Origin: Firmicutes bacterium UBA1702
GTDB taxonomy: Bacteria; Bacillota; Clostridia; Peptostreptococcales; Anaerovoracaceae
Assembly: GCA_002320005.1 (NCBI GenBank)
Contig: DCJK01000013.1
Span: forward strand, 213,195 to 229,465
DNA length: 16,271 nt
Reading direction: 5' to 3'
A program made the position numbers and the translations under genes. Within the stretch, counting starts at the first letter, position 1, and each line of letters opens with the position of its first letter. The notes below the pieces were generated by a model. That model was not told the origin of the DNA. It ran no database searches and saw nothing but the letters and a program-made list of their open reading frames with translations. Positions 1-6,728 of the stretch are shown one piece after another.

Positions 1-949
1 TAGGCGGGTATATAACATGCATCCCTTTGATATTGTTGATTCTTTCCGCAGCATAAAACATTCTTCTGCGAAATTCTTCAACTATAGGTTTTTGTATCTC
101 ACTGCGATGTCTCAGGGCATGTATGGCTGCTCTCTGAGATATGGAAGGGGCGGTAAAAACCACATTTTCATTTATCTGCTGGATTACATCGATAAAAGAC
201 TTAGGTGCGATTATATTGCCTATGCGCCACCCTGTCATAACAAAGTTCTTTGAAAAACTGTTTATGGTGACGGTCCGTTCTTTCATTCCTTCTATGGATG
301 CAAAAGGAACGAATTCGTTTTCAAAACTGAAAGCTGTATATATTTCATCGGAAATAACAAGAAGATCATGTTTTTTTGCAGTTGCTGCCAGCTTTTTCAT
401 GTTTTCCATGGTGAGACAGCTTCCGCTGGGATTTGCAGGTGAATTGATAATTATAGCTTTGGTTCTGCTGCTTATGAGGCTTTCAAGGCGCTCTATATTT
501 ATCTGGAAGTCTTCCTTTTCAAAGGACGGCAGTTCTACCGGAACGCCTCCTGCCAGCACGACCTGCTGAGGATACGGAGTGAAATATGGTGCCTGAAGTA
601 TAACTTCATCACCTTCATCCAGAACTGCCTCAAGTACAAGATACATAGCGAGGCAGCCTGAAGCCGTTACAAATATTTCATCATCTGAAACATTCATATT
701 AAAATCTTCTTTATAGTATCGAATAATTTCATGACGCAGCTGGGGATCTCCGCGGAAGGCAGTGTAATGGGTGTGACCGGCTTTGGCATCTGCAAAAGCC
801 TTGTCGATAATAGTGCCGGGAGTATTCATATCCGGATCACCAAGACTCAGATCTATCACATCGTCAAAAATAGCTGACAGGGAGTCTGACTGTCCCATGG
901 CTGTGGATTTGCTGTTCAAATATCGTTTTGCTATAAACCTGTTTTCCAC
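1..949 (-). CDS. PLP-dependent class I/II aminotransferase (3' end cut by window edge)
   Basis: This fold-type I aminotransferase moves an amino group between an amino acid and a 2-oxo acid using pyridoxal phosphate, in the cytoplasm. About 316 residues are present and the C-terminal 60-80 are beyond the window. Visible motifs are LGDPD near residue 37, HYTAFRGDP near 61 (substrate-side loop), SPANPSG at 170-176 (a variant of NPxNPTG), SDEIY with cofactor Asp201 and Tyr204, and SFSKNFVMTGWRIG with Schiff-base Lys234. The start is GTG, chosen for the AGAAAGGA ribosome site about 8 bases upstream and because the product then begins at the usual family position. It follows the other aminotransferase gene by 28 bases on the same strand, so the two are probably co-transcribed. 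Substrate specificity is unknown; aspartate/aromatic or branched-chain types all fit. Confidence 0.88.
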   Translation of the reverse strand, partial: MENRFIAKRYLNSKSTAMGQSDSLSAIFDDVIDLSLGDPDMNTPGTIIDKAFADAKAGHTHYTAFRGDPQLRHEIIRYYKEDFNMNVSDDEIFVTASGCLAMYLVLEAVLDEGDEVILQAPYFTPYPQQVVLAGGVPVELPSFEKEDFQINIERLESLISSRTKAIIINSPANPSGSCLTMENMKKLAATAKKHDLLVISDEIYTAFSFENEFVPFASIEGMKERTVTINSFSKNFVMTGWRIGNIIAPKSFIDVIQQINENVVFTAPSISQRAAIHALRHRSEIQKPIVEEFRRRMFYAAERINNIKGMHVIYPP

Positions 950-977
950 CGGTAATTATCCTTTCTGTATCTGAATG

Positions 978-2099
978 TTAGTTTTCATTTAAAAATTCCG
1001 TAAATTTATCCAGCCCCTGCTGAAGCAGCTTTGAGTCAAAGGCGTATCCTATTCTTACAGCGCCCTCCATTTCAAAGGCTGCCCCCGGGGTGAAAAGCAG
1101 GCCTTTCTCCTTGATTAGCCTTATGCACAGATCATAGGAAGGGATATCCTTGTCATAGTAAACCAGTGCTGTTGTGCCGGCAACCGGTTTGATATAGTGA
1201 ACCCCTTCTGTCTCATTGACCCATTTATCAAGAATCTCCCGGTTCTTTATCAGAATTTCTCTGTTTCGATCAAAGATTTTATCCTTGTTGGCCAGCGCTA
1301 TAGAGGCCAGCATGTCATCCAGGACACCACAGCTTATGGTGTTGTAATCTCTTCTTTCCAGTATAAGATTAAGGGCTTCTTCATCAGTTGTCACTATCCA
1401 GCCCATTCTCAGCCCTGCCAGTGAAAAAACTTTTGACATGCTTCCAACGGAAATACCTTTTTCATAAAGATCAACTACGGAGTACATGTAACCCCCATCT
1501 TCGGAAACTCCGCGGTATACTTCATCGCATAAAAGATAGGCATCTACAGATCTGGCAATTTCAACTATCTGCATCATAACTTCTTTTGGTATCCATGAGC
1601 CTGTAGGATTGTTGGGGTTGTTTACTGTTATGAGTTTTGTGTTGCTGTCTGCAAGCTTTTTCAACTCTTCGATATCCGGCAGATATGAGTTATCAGCCGT
1701 AAGCTGCAGTATGCGAACTTCTGCGCCGATGGCTTCCGGGATAGAATAATGCTGCTGATATGTAGGCATGACGGATATCATGTTATCAGAGGATTCGATA
1801 AGAGTTTCTATAACCATGGCATTGGCGCCTACTGCTCCATGAGTTGGAATCACCTGCTCAGGGGCAACATTTTCATAGAGTCCGGATATTCCCTGCTTCA
1901 ACTGAGGGGAGCCGAAAATGTGACCATATGTAAGGCGTGTATCTTTGAGGCTTGTCAGAAATTCGTCAGGGTCATATCCTCCTGCTTCCAGCAGTTCTTT
2001 TATGGTAAGAGAATCTATGCATGTTTCTCCCAGGTTGTATATGGCATCGTCTTCATAATCATTCATCCATCTTTCCACTTTAAAAGTTTTTATTTTCAT
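978..2099 (-). CDS. PLP-dependent class I/II aminotransferase
   Basis: A complete 373-residue fold-type I aminotransferase (COG0436-like). Motifs include TYGHIFGSPQLKQGI near 57, NNPNNPTGSW near 160-169, CDEVYRGV with Asp192 and Tyr195, SMSKVFSLAGLRMGW with Schiff-base Lys223, and a late RIGYA segment carrying the probable carboxylate-binding Arg. An in-frame ATG lies 19 codons further upstream, but the start at 2099 is preferred: an AAGGAAGG ribosome site lies just before it, and the promoter -10 box at 2134-2139 would leave the longer start outside the transcript. It is first gene of a two-aminotransferase operon and divergent from the PucR-type regulator, which is therefore its likely controller. 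Reaction class is confident; amino donor is not predictable. Sequence divergence between the two neighbouring aminotransferases suggests different substrates rather than a recent duplication. Confidence 0.9.
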   Translation of the reverse strand: MKIKTFKVERWMNDYEDDAIYNLGETCIDSLTIKELLEAGGYDPDEFLTSLKDTRLTYGHIFGSPQLKQGISGLYENVAPEQVIPTHGAVGANAMVIETLIESSDNMISVMPTYQQHYSIPEAIGAEVRILQLTADNSYLPDIEELKKLADSNTKLITVNNPNNPTGSWIPKEVMMQIVEIARSVDAYLLCDEVYRGVSEDGGYMYSVVDLYEKGISVGSMSKVFSLAGLRMGWIVTTDEEALNLILERRDYNTISCGVLDDMLASIALANKDKIFDRNREILIKNREILDKWVNETEGVHYIKPVAGTTALVYYDKDIPSYDLCIRLIKEKGLLFTPGAAFEMEGAVRIGYAFDSKLLQQGLDKFTEFLNEN

Positions 2100-2133
2100 G
2101 TTTTTTACCTTCCTTATTCTGATATGTGACTTA

Positions 2134-2162
2134 ATTATATACCACCGTGTTTTCATTGTGGT
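2134..2162 (-). promoter_or_regulatory. Aminotransferase operon promoter -10 and adjacent inverted repeat
   Basis: On the minus strand a perfect TATAAT lies at 2134-2139, about 35 bases before the ATG at 2099. No good -35 is found 17 bases upstream (the hexamer is ACCACA), which suggests an activator-dependent promoter. An inverted repeat ACCAC (2141-2145) / GTGGT (2158-2162) covers the place where the -35 should be, so it is a candidate operator. The -10 is convincing; the operator role is inference. Confidence 0.5.
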
Positions 2163-2167
2163 TGTAA

Positions 2168-2214
2168 ATTTTTAAAAAATATATCTTGATATTTTTAAAA
2201 AATACAAATATACT
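2168..2214 (+). promoter_or_regulatory. pucR-type gene promoter with repeated AT-rich 14-mer
   Basis: A SigA-type promoter is seen: -35 TTGATA (2186-2191), 17-base spacer, -10 TATACT (2209-2214), giving a start near 2221 and a very short leader. The 14-mer ATTTTTAAAAAATA occurs twice, at 2168-2181 just upstream of the -35 and at 2191-2204 inside the spacer, 23 bases apart (about two helical turns). This is the geometry expected of an autoregulator site, or of a pair of A-tract UP-like elements. Confidence 0.6.
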
Positions 2215-2235
2215 TCAGAAGAGAGGTGGAAAACC

Positions 2236-3402
2236 ATGGCACTTAATTTATTTGACATAATGGCCCTTGAGTATATGCAGGAATTTACACTTATTGCAGG
2301 GAAGGAAGGGCTAAAAAGGCCTGTTTCGTCGGTGGGAATTGCCGACTATGAGTTTGCCGACTCCTTTGTTGAACAGACATTGGCATCATCAGACGCATTT
2401 TTAAAAGACAGTTTTGTGATTTCCAGTCTGCTTTTTGCAGAAAATGCACCGGAAAAAATAATGACGGCAGTTGAAAGACTGTATGAGTTGGGCGTTTCAG
2501 GATTTGCATACAAGGATGTAATTTTTCGGGAACTCCCCGGAGAAGTATTGGATTTTGCAGATGAAAAAGGTTTCCCTATATTTGTTTTCGGGAAGAATAT
2601 CATGTTTGAAGATGTGGTTTATCGTATAACAGAGGCGGTATACATTGACAACATGAACTACTTCTCGGAGGAAAACATATCCGCCATGATAGAGGGAACC
2701 ATATCTCCATATGAGACGGAACTGATTGCAAGAGGTGTTTCTTTGCGCTTTAAAAACTTTATTTCTTGTGCCTATGTGGCTTCCTCATGTGGAAGTGAAA
2801 GGCAGGGCATTGATAAAGACCGGGTTTTAAGGAATTTTCGCATGAATAAAAAAATGCAGAGCAAAGCGCTGATTTCTGCATATGGAGAAGGGATTTTTAT
2901 TATTATGACTGCGGCTTATGACACGCCCGAAACCTTTGAGATAATTCTAAGTGAAATTTTAGAAAACATTTTTGTCAGGACAGAAGGCCTTTATATATGC
3001 AGAAGCGGTATCAAAAGAGCATCCAGCGGGCTCGACAGGTGTATAAGAGAAAGTTTCTTCACCTTTGAAGCCTGCCGTATTGACAGGCGCAGCTATGAAT
3101 CCTTTGAAGATATCGGTATAAACTCTTTCATCATACCATTGAAGAATAATGATCATCTGAGAACTTTTGCCGAGCCGTTTGCCAGGTTGTTTAGTGAGAA
3201 AGAGGACGCTTTCGAAACAGCAAAGACCTTTGTAATGAACCAGGGTGATTTTTCTGCCGCAGCAGAAAATCTGGGCTGTCACCCGAATTCCGTAAGGTAC
3301 AGACTGTCATCCATGAGAAAGGCGCTTAAAATGGAGGAGACAAGTGATGCTGAGTTCTACAGCAGATTGTCCATAGCCGTAAGGCTGCTGATAATGACGT
3401 AG
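2236..3402 (+). CDS. PucR-family transcriptional regulator
   Basis: A 388-residue protein with PucR/CdaR architecture. Residues 1-130 are a PucR N-terminal domain (opening FDIMALEYMQEFTLIAGKEG, then GVSGFAYKD and FPIFVFGKN, matching the sensor domain that reads amino-acid or purine metabolites). A central region of GGDEF-like fold follows. The C-terminal helix-turn-helix at about 325-385 contains DFSAAAENLGCHPNSVRYRL, the family hallmark. Start ATG has an AGAGGTGG ribosome site 6 bases upstream. Family members control purine, amino-acid or polyketide catabolic genes, usually those next to them. Divergence from the aminotransferase operon makes that operon the prime target, with autoregulation suggested by the repeats in its promoter. 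The effector is unknown. Confidence 0.88.
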   Translation: MALNLFDIMALEYMQEFTLIAGKEGLKRPVSSVGIADYEFADSFVEQTLASSDAFLKDSFVISSLLFAENAPEKIMTAVERLYELGVSGFAYKDVIFRELPGEVLDFADEKGFPIFVFGKNIMFEDVVYRITEAVYIDNMNYFSEENISAMIEGTISPYETELIARGVSLRFKNFISCAYVASSCGSERQGIDKDRVLRNFRMNKKMQSKALISAYGEGIFIIMTAAYDTPETFEIILSEILENIFVRTEGLYICRSGIKRASSGLDRCIRESFFTFEACRIDRRSYESFEDIGINSFIIPLKNNDHLRTFAEPFARLFSEKEDAFETAKTFVMNQGDFSAAAENLGCHPNSVRYRLSSMRKALKMEETSDAEFYSRLSIAVRLLIMT

Positions 3403-3430
3403 ACCATGAATCCTTCGAATTGCTGTCATC

Positions 3431-3553
3431 TTAATCCAACTGAGCATTTGCTGCGAGAATGTTCATCGCTCTGTTTCTTGCAGCAATGTATGTATTTGCG
3501 CTGTTCCTTTGGCTTTCTTTTAAGACTTTTGACGTAATCACATGGAGTGTCAA
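3431..3553 (-). CDS. Possible small protein, 40 residues, translationally coupled
   Basis: Not recognised. A 40-codon frame begins at TTG, which overlaps the TGA of the preceding MerR-like gene (TTGA overlap), with AAGGGG 6 bases upstream as ribosome site. The product is basic to neutral, rich in Ala, Asn and Lys, with no Cys or transmembrane stretch; it contains KVLKESQRNS and ends AANAQLD. The composition looks protein-like and the overlap is typical of coupled genes. It could equally be the 3' remnant of a decayed gene or chance. It ends 28 bases before the convergent PucR-type gene. Confidence 0.35.
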   Translation of the reverse strand: MTLHVITSKVLKESQRNSANTYIAARNRAMNILAANAQLD

Positions 3554-4338
3554 TAAAATCCCCTTATCATACTTTCCCTGCCGTTTATCCTCTGAACCGG
3601 AACCTGAATTTTATAAATAAGCTGTTTTGCCTGATGTACGGGAAACTGCGTCAGAACCTCGCAGAGATAATCGCCGCAGGGAATCATTTCGTTTCTTTGA
3701 ATTTCTTCGTACAGATGCTTTGCATACTTGGATTCCAGCGCTATATTGTCAGAAGCTACCGACATATAGGTATTCTGCGGTAAGGTACGGACACTGCCCT
3801 TCTCCGGGTAGAGTTCATCTACAAATATGAATGCAGAATGTGAAGAATACGTTCCCTTTATAAAATATTCCTTTTCCATAAGCGTGCCTACATTGATAAA
3901 GTACGATGGCGGCAGCTGATTCTCATGAAGATAATTCTGCATATGCCGAAGCATCCTCTCATACCCCTCATGTCCCAACTCAAAAAAATCAAAATCTGTC
4001 TTCTGCACATCAATCTTTCGTTCCGGGACATATTCAAAAAATACCTGTCCGAATGGAGGAAGTGTATTAAGAATCTGCAGATTCTTCTGAACACGGCTCA
4101 GGTTATTCCGGCTGACTGATAAATTATAAATCTCATCGGCCAGTGCACCGGTCTGCTCTTCCAGAGCCTGCAGCAAAAGTTCTTCCGAAGATAATGATAG
4201 TATTTCCGCTACAGGCTCAAAATTTGTTTCGTATAACCCATTTACAAATGCGTACACGTCTATATCCTTATCGCTTTCGTACCTCTTAAGCTGCATTGTC
4301 CCAAATTTTATATCTCTAGTTTTTTCATATTGATCCAT
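3550..4338 (-). CDS. MerR/BltR-type effector-binding protein lacking N-terminal HTH helices
   Basis: A 262-residue protein whose bulk matches the ligand-sensing part of BltR-like MerR regulators. About residues 65-100 form a helical coiled-coil linker (EELLLQALEEQTGALADEI). The rest is a GyrI-like effector domain, with FFEYVPERKI near 100, YFINVGTLMEKEYF, and GDYLCEVLTQFPV near the end. Near residue 20, KRYESDKDIDVYAFVNGLYE can be aligned by eye with the RYYSEEDLxxLxFI helix of MerR proteins, so the wing and third/fourth helices seem kept. The first roughly 35 residues, which read DNA, are absent. In frame, a stop lies five codons before the ATG and no better start is available. The ribosome site is poor, yet a good promoter lies just upstream. 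It may be a stand-alone ligand-binding protein or a truncated relic. Confidence 0.6.
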   Translation of the reverse strand: MDQYEKTRDIKFGTMQLKRYESDKDIDVYAFVNGLYETNFEPVAEILSLSSEELLLQALEEQTGALADEIYNLSVSRNNLSRVQKNLQILNTLPPFGQVFFEYVPERKIDVQKTDFDFFELGHEGYERMLRHMQNYLHENQLPPSYFINVGTLMEKEYFIKGTYSSHSAFIFVDELYPEKGSVRTLPQNTYMSVASDNIALESKYAKHLYEEIQRNEMIPCGDYLCEVLTQFPVHQAKQLIYKIQVPVQRINGRESMIRGFY

Positions 4339-4360
4339 CCAAATTGCTATTTACAGTTCC

Positions 4361-4389
4361 ATTATAACCGTCATTTCCCGGATGGACAA
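4361..4389 (-). promoter_or_regulatory. SigA-type promoter of the MerR-like gene
   Basis: On the minus strand: -35 TTGTCC (4384-4389), 17-base spacer, -10 TATAAT (4361-4366). Transcription would start near 4353, leaving a leader of only about 15 bases without a clear ribosome site. Classical MerR-activated promoters have 19-base spacers, so this one would not need MerR-type untwisting. Confidence 0.6.
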
Positions 4390-4588
4390 CGCAAACAATT
4401 ATGCATCACCTGCAAAAGGGCATACTTCCCCCTTGGCGTAAAAATCACCCGATTTTCGAGTCCTGCGGGCAACAAAAAATGTGAATTTGCAGTTTCTGAA
4501 TCCACCCGAAAACGGGCTTTTTCCAACCGAATCCAAATTTAAAGTTCCTTTGTATACCTTTGTATGCGTCTGTACGACATGAATCTAT
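4390..4588. other. Non-coding stretch between MerR-like promoter and tRNA terminators
   Basis: With the flanking promoter and terminators this forms a gene-free stretch from 4339 to 4676. No convincing gene is seen on either strand; the short frames lack ribosome sites. It holds a weak 4-bp hairpin CCCG-AAAA-CGGG (4505-4516) followed by CTTTTT on the plus strand, too short to call a terminator. No trace of the missing MerR N-terminus was found here on the minus strand. Confidence 0.5.
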
Positions 4589-4633
4589 ATAAAAAAGGAA
4601 ACCCGCAAAGCATTGCAATTGCTTGTTTCCCTT
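4589..4633 (-). terminator. Second (distal) terminator after tRNA-Ser
   Basis: On the minus strand a hairpin with GGAAAC (4625-4630) pairing with GTTTCC (4597-4602), and an inner GCAA/TTGC pair, is followed directly by six T residues (4591-4596). It backs up the proximal terminator. Confidence 0.6.
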
Positions 4634-4643
4634 AAAATTTCAA

Positions 4644-4670
4644 TGAAAAAGAGACCTTATTCAGGTCTCT
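4644..4670 (-). terminator. Rho-independent terminator of tRNA-Ser
   Basis: The minus strand reads AGAGACC, a 7-base loop, then GGTCTCT running into a T tract (7-bp stem 4650-4656 / 4664-4670). It begins 6 bases after the tRNA CCA end. Confidence 0.85.
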
Positions 4671-4676
4671 GATGTT

Positions 4677-4764
4677 TGGCGGAGGACATGGGACTCGAAC
4701 CCACGGGGCTGTTACACCTTACTTGATTTCCAATCAAGCTCCTTAGCCACTCGGTCAATCCTCC
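4677..4764 (-). tRNA. tRNA-Ser (anticodon GGA)
   Basis: An 88-base class II tRNA including encoded CCA (4677-4679). The acceptor stem is GGAGGAT / GTCCTCC with discriminator G. The anticodon stem-loop is CTTGA-TTGGAAA-TCAAG, giving anticodon GGA, which reads UCC and UCU serine codons. The T loop is GTGGG-TTCGAGT-CCCAT. The long variable arm (AAGGTGTAACAGCCCC) is the serine signature. It has its own promoter and two terminators. tRNA-Ser genes are common integration sites, but I saw no repeated copy of its 3' end in the window. Confidence 0.96.
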
Positions 4765-4770
4765 ATAGCA

Positions 4771-4787
4771 GGCATCTAAAAGATGCC
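4771..4787 (-). other. Hairpin in the tRNA-Ser leader
   Basis: A perfect 6-bp stem GGCATC / GATGCC with a 5-base loop lies between the tRNA promoter and the tRNA 5' end, 6 bases before the mature end. It probably shapes the precursor for RNase P processing. No T tract follows on the minus strand, so it is not a terminator for that direction. Confidence 0.45.
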
Positions 4788-4793
4788 TTATTT

Positions 4794-4822
4794 AATTTAC
4801 CATAAAGTTTGTCCTTTGGCAA
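4794..4822 (-). promoter_or_regulatory. tRNA-Ser promoter
   Basis: Minus strand: -35 TTGCCA (4817-4822), 17-base spacer, -10 TAAATT (4794-4799), giving a start near 4787, about 23 bases before the mature tRNA. Confidence 0.6.
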
Positions 4823-4860
4823 GGATTTTTATATATTTTGTTTTTAATGTTCTATACGGA

Positions 4861-6180
4861 TTACGATGAAGAGCCGTGCCGGCGTCCGGACATACCTGAC
4901 AGAGCTGCCTCCTTCTCCATTATCGATTGAAGAAGCATTTCCTTGTTCTTGATTTCAAAGAGTGTCTCAATCTGTACAATGGCACCATCTTTGAGGAGCA
5001 GATATTTATGAGCATCTGAACGAAGAAGCGCATCCATGTTGCTGTAGACACGATGAACTGAAGGATCCGGCACGAACTGATACGCCACGTCAGCATTCCA
5101 CTTTTCGGAAGATTTCGTATATGATCCATCCTTGTATTGGGCCAGTTTGTTCTTAAGACAGTAGCGATATATATCATTATCCTTTGGGAAATAGAAACTG
5201 TAAGAGACAGGGATGTCATTATGTGTTACGGTTCCGTAAGCTGAATAAAGCCAAGGCATTCCTATGGTTCTCCCATGGCTTACATCAGCAATACCTGTCA
5301 GCCTTGCTATACCGGGAAGATTCATAAAGGAAACCATCAGAATTAAAGTCACTGCAAAACATGAAGTTCGTATTTTTCTGCTGCTTAAATTGTTCTTACG
5401 GCCATAATCAGTGATTTTACGTCCTAGCGCCAGTGCTGAAATGAAGCCGGCAAAAGCTGCCAAATCAGCAAGTGCCATGAAAATGCGGCCCTCGACCAAG
5501 CAACATATTATATTAGTAAAAAAGAGTGCGACAACAATAGTGTTTGTTGTCACAGAAATAGTGCGCAGCACTTTAAATCCGGGAATTCTACGACCGCGGG
5601 CAAGATTCCTTTTGGCTGTTGCGAACCAGACAGAATAACATATTAAGTCGGAAATCAGGGTGATAAGAATTGCTGCAGCGAAAACAGCAAGAGTCATATA
5701 ATGCAGATTGCCTATGATATCGAGAATCCCCGGCAGCTCGCCGGAAACAGATGAGTGCATAAAAATTACTGCAAACATTATTACAAAAAGGAGCCGCAAG
5801 GGGATAAACATATGGTTCATGGATTTAAGATTACCCTTGAGTCTCAATTCATCATCAGTGGAAACAGGTACTGCGTCAGGATCGTCAGAAGAAAAGATGC
5901 GAAGACCGTTAAGTACTGCTATCTGTTTCCAGCCGGCTTCGGCACAGAACAGTACCAGTTCATTATTGTCTTTTTCGGCAGAGGACTCCCATTCAGATGC
6001 GCTTTCATCATACAGAACTTCGAAACGCTTTTGAGAAGGACTGCATTTTCTGAACTTCCAAAAAGCAATTCCCACGGTTTCAAGTTCATAACCTTCGGCA
6101 GCAAGGGAAGTAAGCTTTTTTTCTATGTACTCATAGTCAAACGGTAGAAATGCCATGTAGACAAACTTAAATTTCTTCAA
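4861..6180 (-). CDS. DUF2812 membrane protein, partner of PadR regulator
   Basis: A 439-residue integral membrane protein. The N-terminal ~110 residues form a soluble DUF2812 domain (KKFKFVYMAFLPFDYEYIEKKL, then GYELETVGIAFWKF and CAEAGWKQIAVLNGLRIF, the family's repeated pattern). Five hydrophobic segments follow near 125-147, 160-187, 205-229, 233-253 and 272-292, then a hydrophilic tail of about 145 residues. The start is TTG at 6180, 8 bases after AGGAGG. An in-frame ATG 7 codons upstream is less likely because the ribosome site would lie inside the coding region. The start overlaps the PadR gene end by 14 bases, so translation is coupled. PadR-DUF2812 pairs are recurrent in Firmicutes and suspected to act in envelope stress or drug response; the molecular role is unknown. 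Confidence 0.82.
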   Translation of the reverse strand: MKKFKFVYMAFLPFDYEYIEKKLTSLAAEGYELETVGIAFWKFRKCSPSQKRFEVLYDESASEWESSAEKDNNELVLFCAEAGWKQIAVLNGLRIFSSDDPDAVPVSTDDELRLKGNLKSMNHMFIPLRLLFVIMFAVIFMHSSVSGELPGILDIIGNLHYMTLAVFAAAILITLISDLICYSVWFATAKRNLARGRRIPGFKVLRTISVTTNTIVVALFFTNIICCLVEGRIFMALADLAAFAGFISALALGRKITDYGRKNNLSSRKIRTSCFAVTLILMVSFMNLPGIARLTGIADVSHGRTIGMPWLYSAYGTVTHNDIPVSYSFYFPKDNDIYRYCLKNKLAQYKDGSYTKSSEKWNADVAYQFVPDPSVHRVYSNMDALLRSDAHKYLLLKDGAIVQIETLFEIKNKEMLLQSIMEKEAALSGMSGRRHGSSS

Positions 6181-6499
6181 TTTCAATACCTCCTTTTGCA
6201 TATCGTTTAAAGTCGGAAATAAGTGATTGAAGCCTTTGACATTCGTTCTCAAGCTCCCTGATTCCCGGTTCTGCCAGAACATAATATCTACGTTTGCCTT
6301 CGACACGTGTTTCTGTAATAAAGCCTGCTGAGAGAAAGTGATCCAGCAGATTGTATAAAGTGCCGGGTCCTATTACAATGCGGCCGCCGGTCATTTCTTT
6401 TACCGCGGACATTACGTCCATGCCGCAGCGCTCTTTTTTCAGGCAAAGCAGTATGTAAAACATCTGCTCTGTCAGAGTTTGAAATTTTTCTCTTGCCAT
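6167..6499 (-). CDS. PadR-family transcriptional regulator
   Basis: A 110-residue winged-helix repressor. The core runs from TEQMFYILLCLKKERCGMDV through GGRIVIGPGTLYNLLDHF (recognition helix, near 45-62) to EGKRRYYVLAEPG (wing, near 70-85), followed by a C-terminal dimerisation helix ending KGGIEIEEI. Length fits the small PadR subfamily without the long C-terminal domain. ATG at 6499 is chosen over longer frames because GGAGGA lies 9 bases upstream and the promoter is at 6587-6615. It is the first gene of a two-gene operon with the DUF2812 protein. It very probably represses its own operon through the tandem sites around the promoter; the ligand is unknown. Confidence 0.9.
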   Translation of the reverse strand: MAREKFQTLTEQMFYILLCLKKERCGMDVMSAVKEMTGGRIVIGPGTLYNLLDHFLSAGFITETRVEGKRRYYVLAEPGIRELENECQRLQSLISDFKRYAKGGIEIEEI

Positions 6500-6556
6500 T
6501 GATGTATGTCCTCCGGATGTCAGAGTTGTGGATAATCTGATGAAAATCGGGATATA

Positions 6557-6615
6557 TATATCGAATATCGATAAGATTGTGTATATATTATATATCGAAC
6601 ATCGATAAACGTCAA
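6557..6615 (-). promoter_or_regulatory. PadR operon promoter with two operator-like repeats
   Basis: Minus-strand promoter: -35 TTGACG (6610-6615), 17-base spacer, -10 TATAAT (6587-6592). Two near-identical 18-bp copies (one mismatch) at 6557-6574 and 6591-6608 each contain TATCGA-N3-TCGATA. One copy fills the -35/-10 spacer; the other lies just past the expected start near 6580. The copies are 34 bases apart. This is the layout of a repressor with two dimer sites. Confidence 0.8.
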
Positions 6616-6642
6616 GACAAAAGCATGCTGATGACAAACAAT

Positions 6643-6682
6643 GTCAAATTCCGTTGACTTGAGTGCCGGCCGATGATATGAT
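6643..6682 (+). promoter_or_regulatory. Promoter of the Nim-like gene
   Basis: Plus strand: -35 TTGACT (6654-6659), 17-base spacer, -10 TATGAT (6677-6682). GTCAA (6643-6647) / TTGAC (6654-6658) forms a short inverted repeat that overlaps the -35 and may bind a regulator. Confidence 0.65.
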
Positions 6683-6728
6683 GAAAATACCGAAAACACT
6701 TTAACAAACGACTTAAAGAGGTGAAGAC

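Noticed and set aside
141..569. 142-codon plus-strand frame
   Set aside because: It lies antisense to the aminotransferase with complete PLP motifs, has no ribosome site, and its product matches no family.
4505..4522. CCCG-AAAA-CGGG hairpin followed by CTTTTT on the plus strand
   Set aside because: Only a 4-bp stem and no plus-strand transcription unit ends here.
4330..4542. 70-codon plus-strand frame next to the MerR-like gene
   Set aside because: No ribosome site; it covers the minus-strand promoter and non-coding stretch.
4337..4548. ATCCAAATT repeated at 4337-4345 and 4531-4539, each followed by AGTTCC at a different distance
   Set aside because: Too short and unevenly spaced to mark a target-site duplication or excision scar; likely chance in AT-rich DNA.
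4677..4764. tRNA-Ser as attachment site of an integrated element
   Set aside because: No integrase gene, and no second copy of the tRNA 3' end, is visible in the window.
5755..6147. 130-codon plus-strand frame
   Set aside because: Antisense to the DUF2812 gene, which has clear membrane segments and a coupled start.
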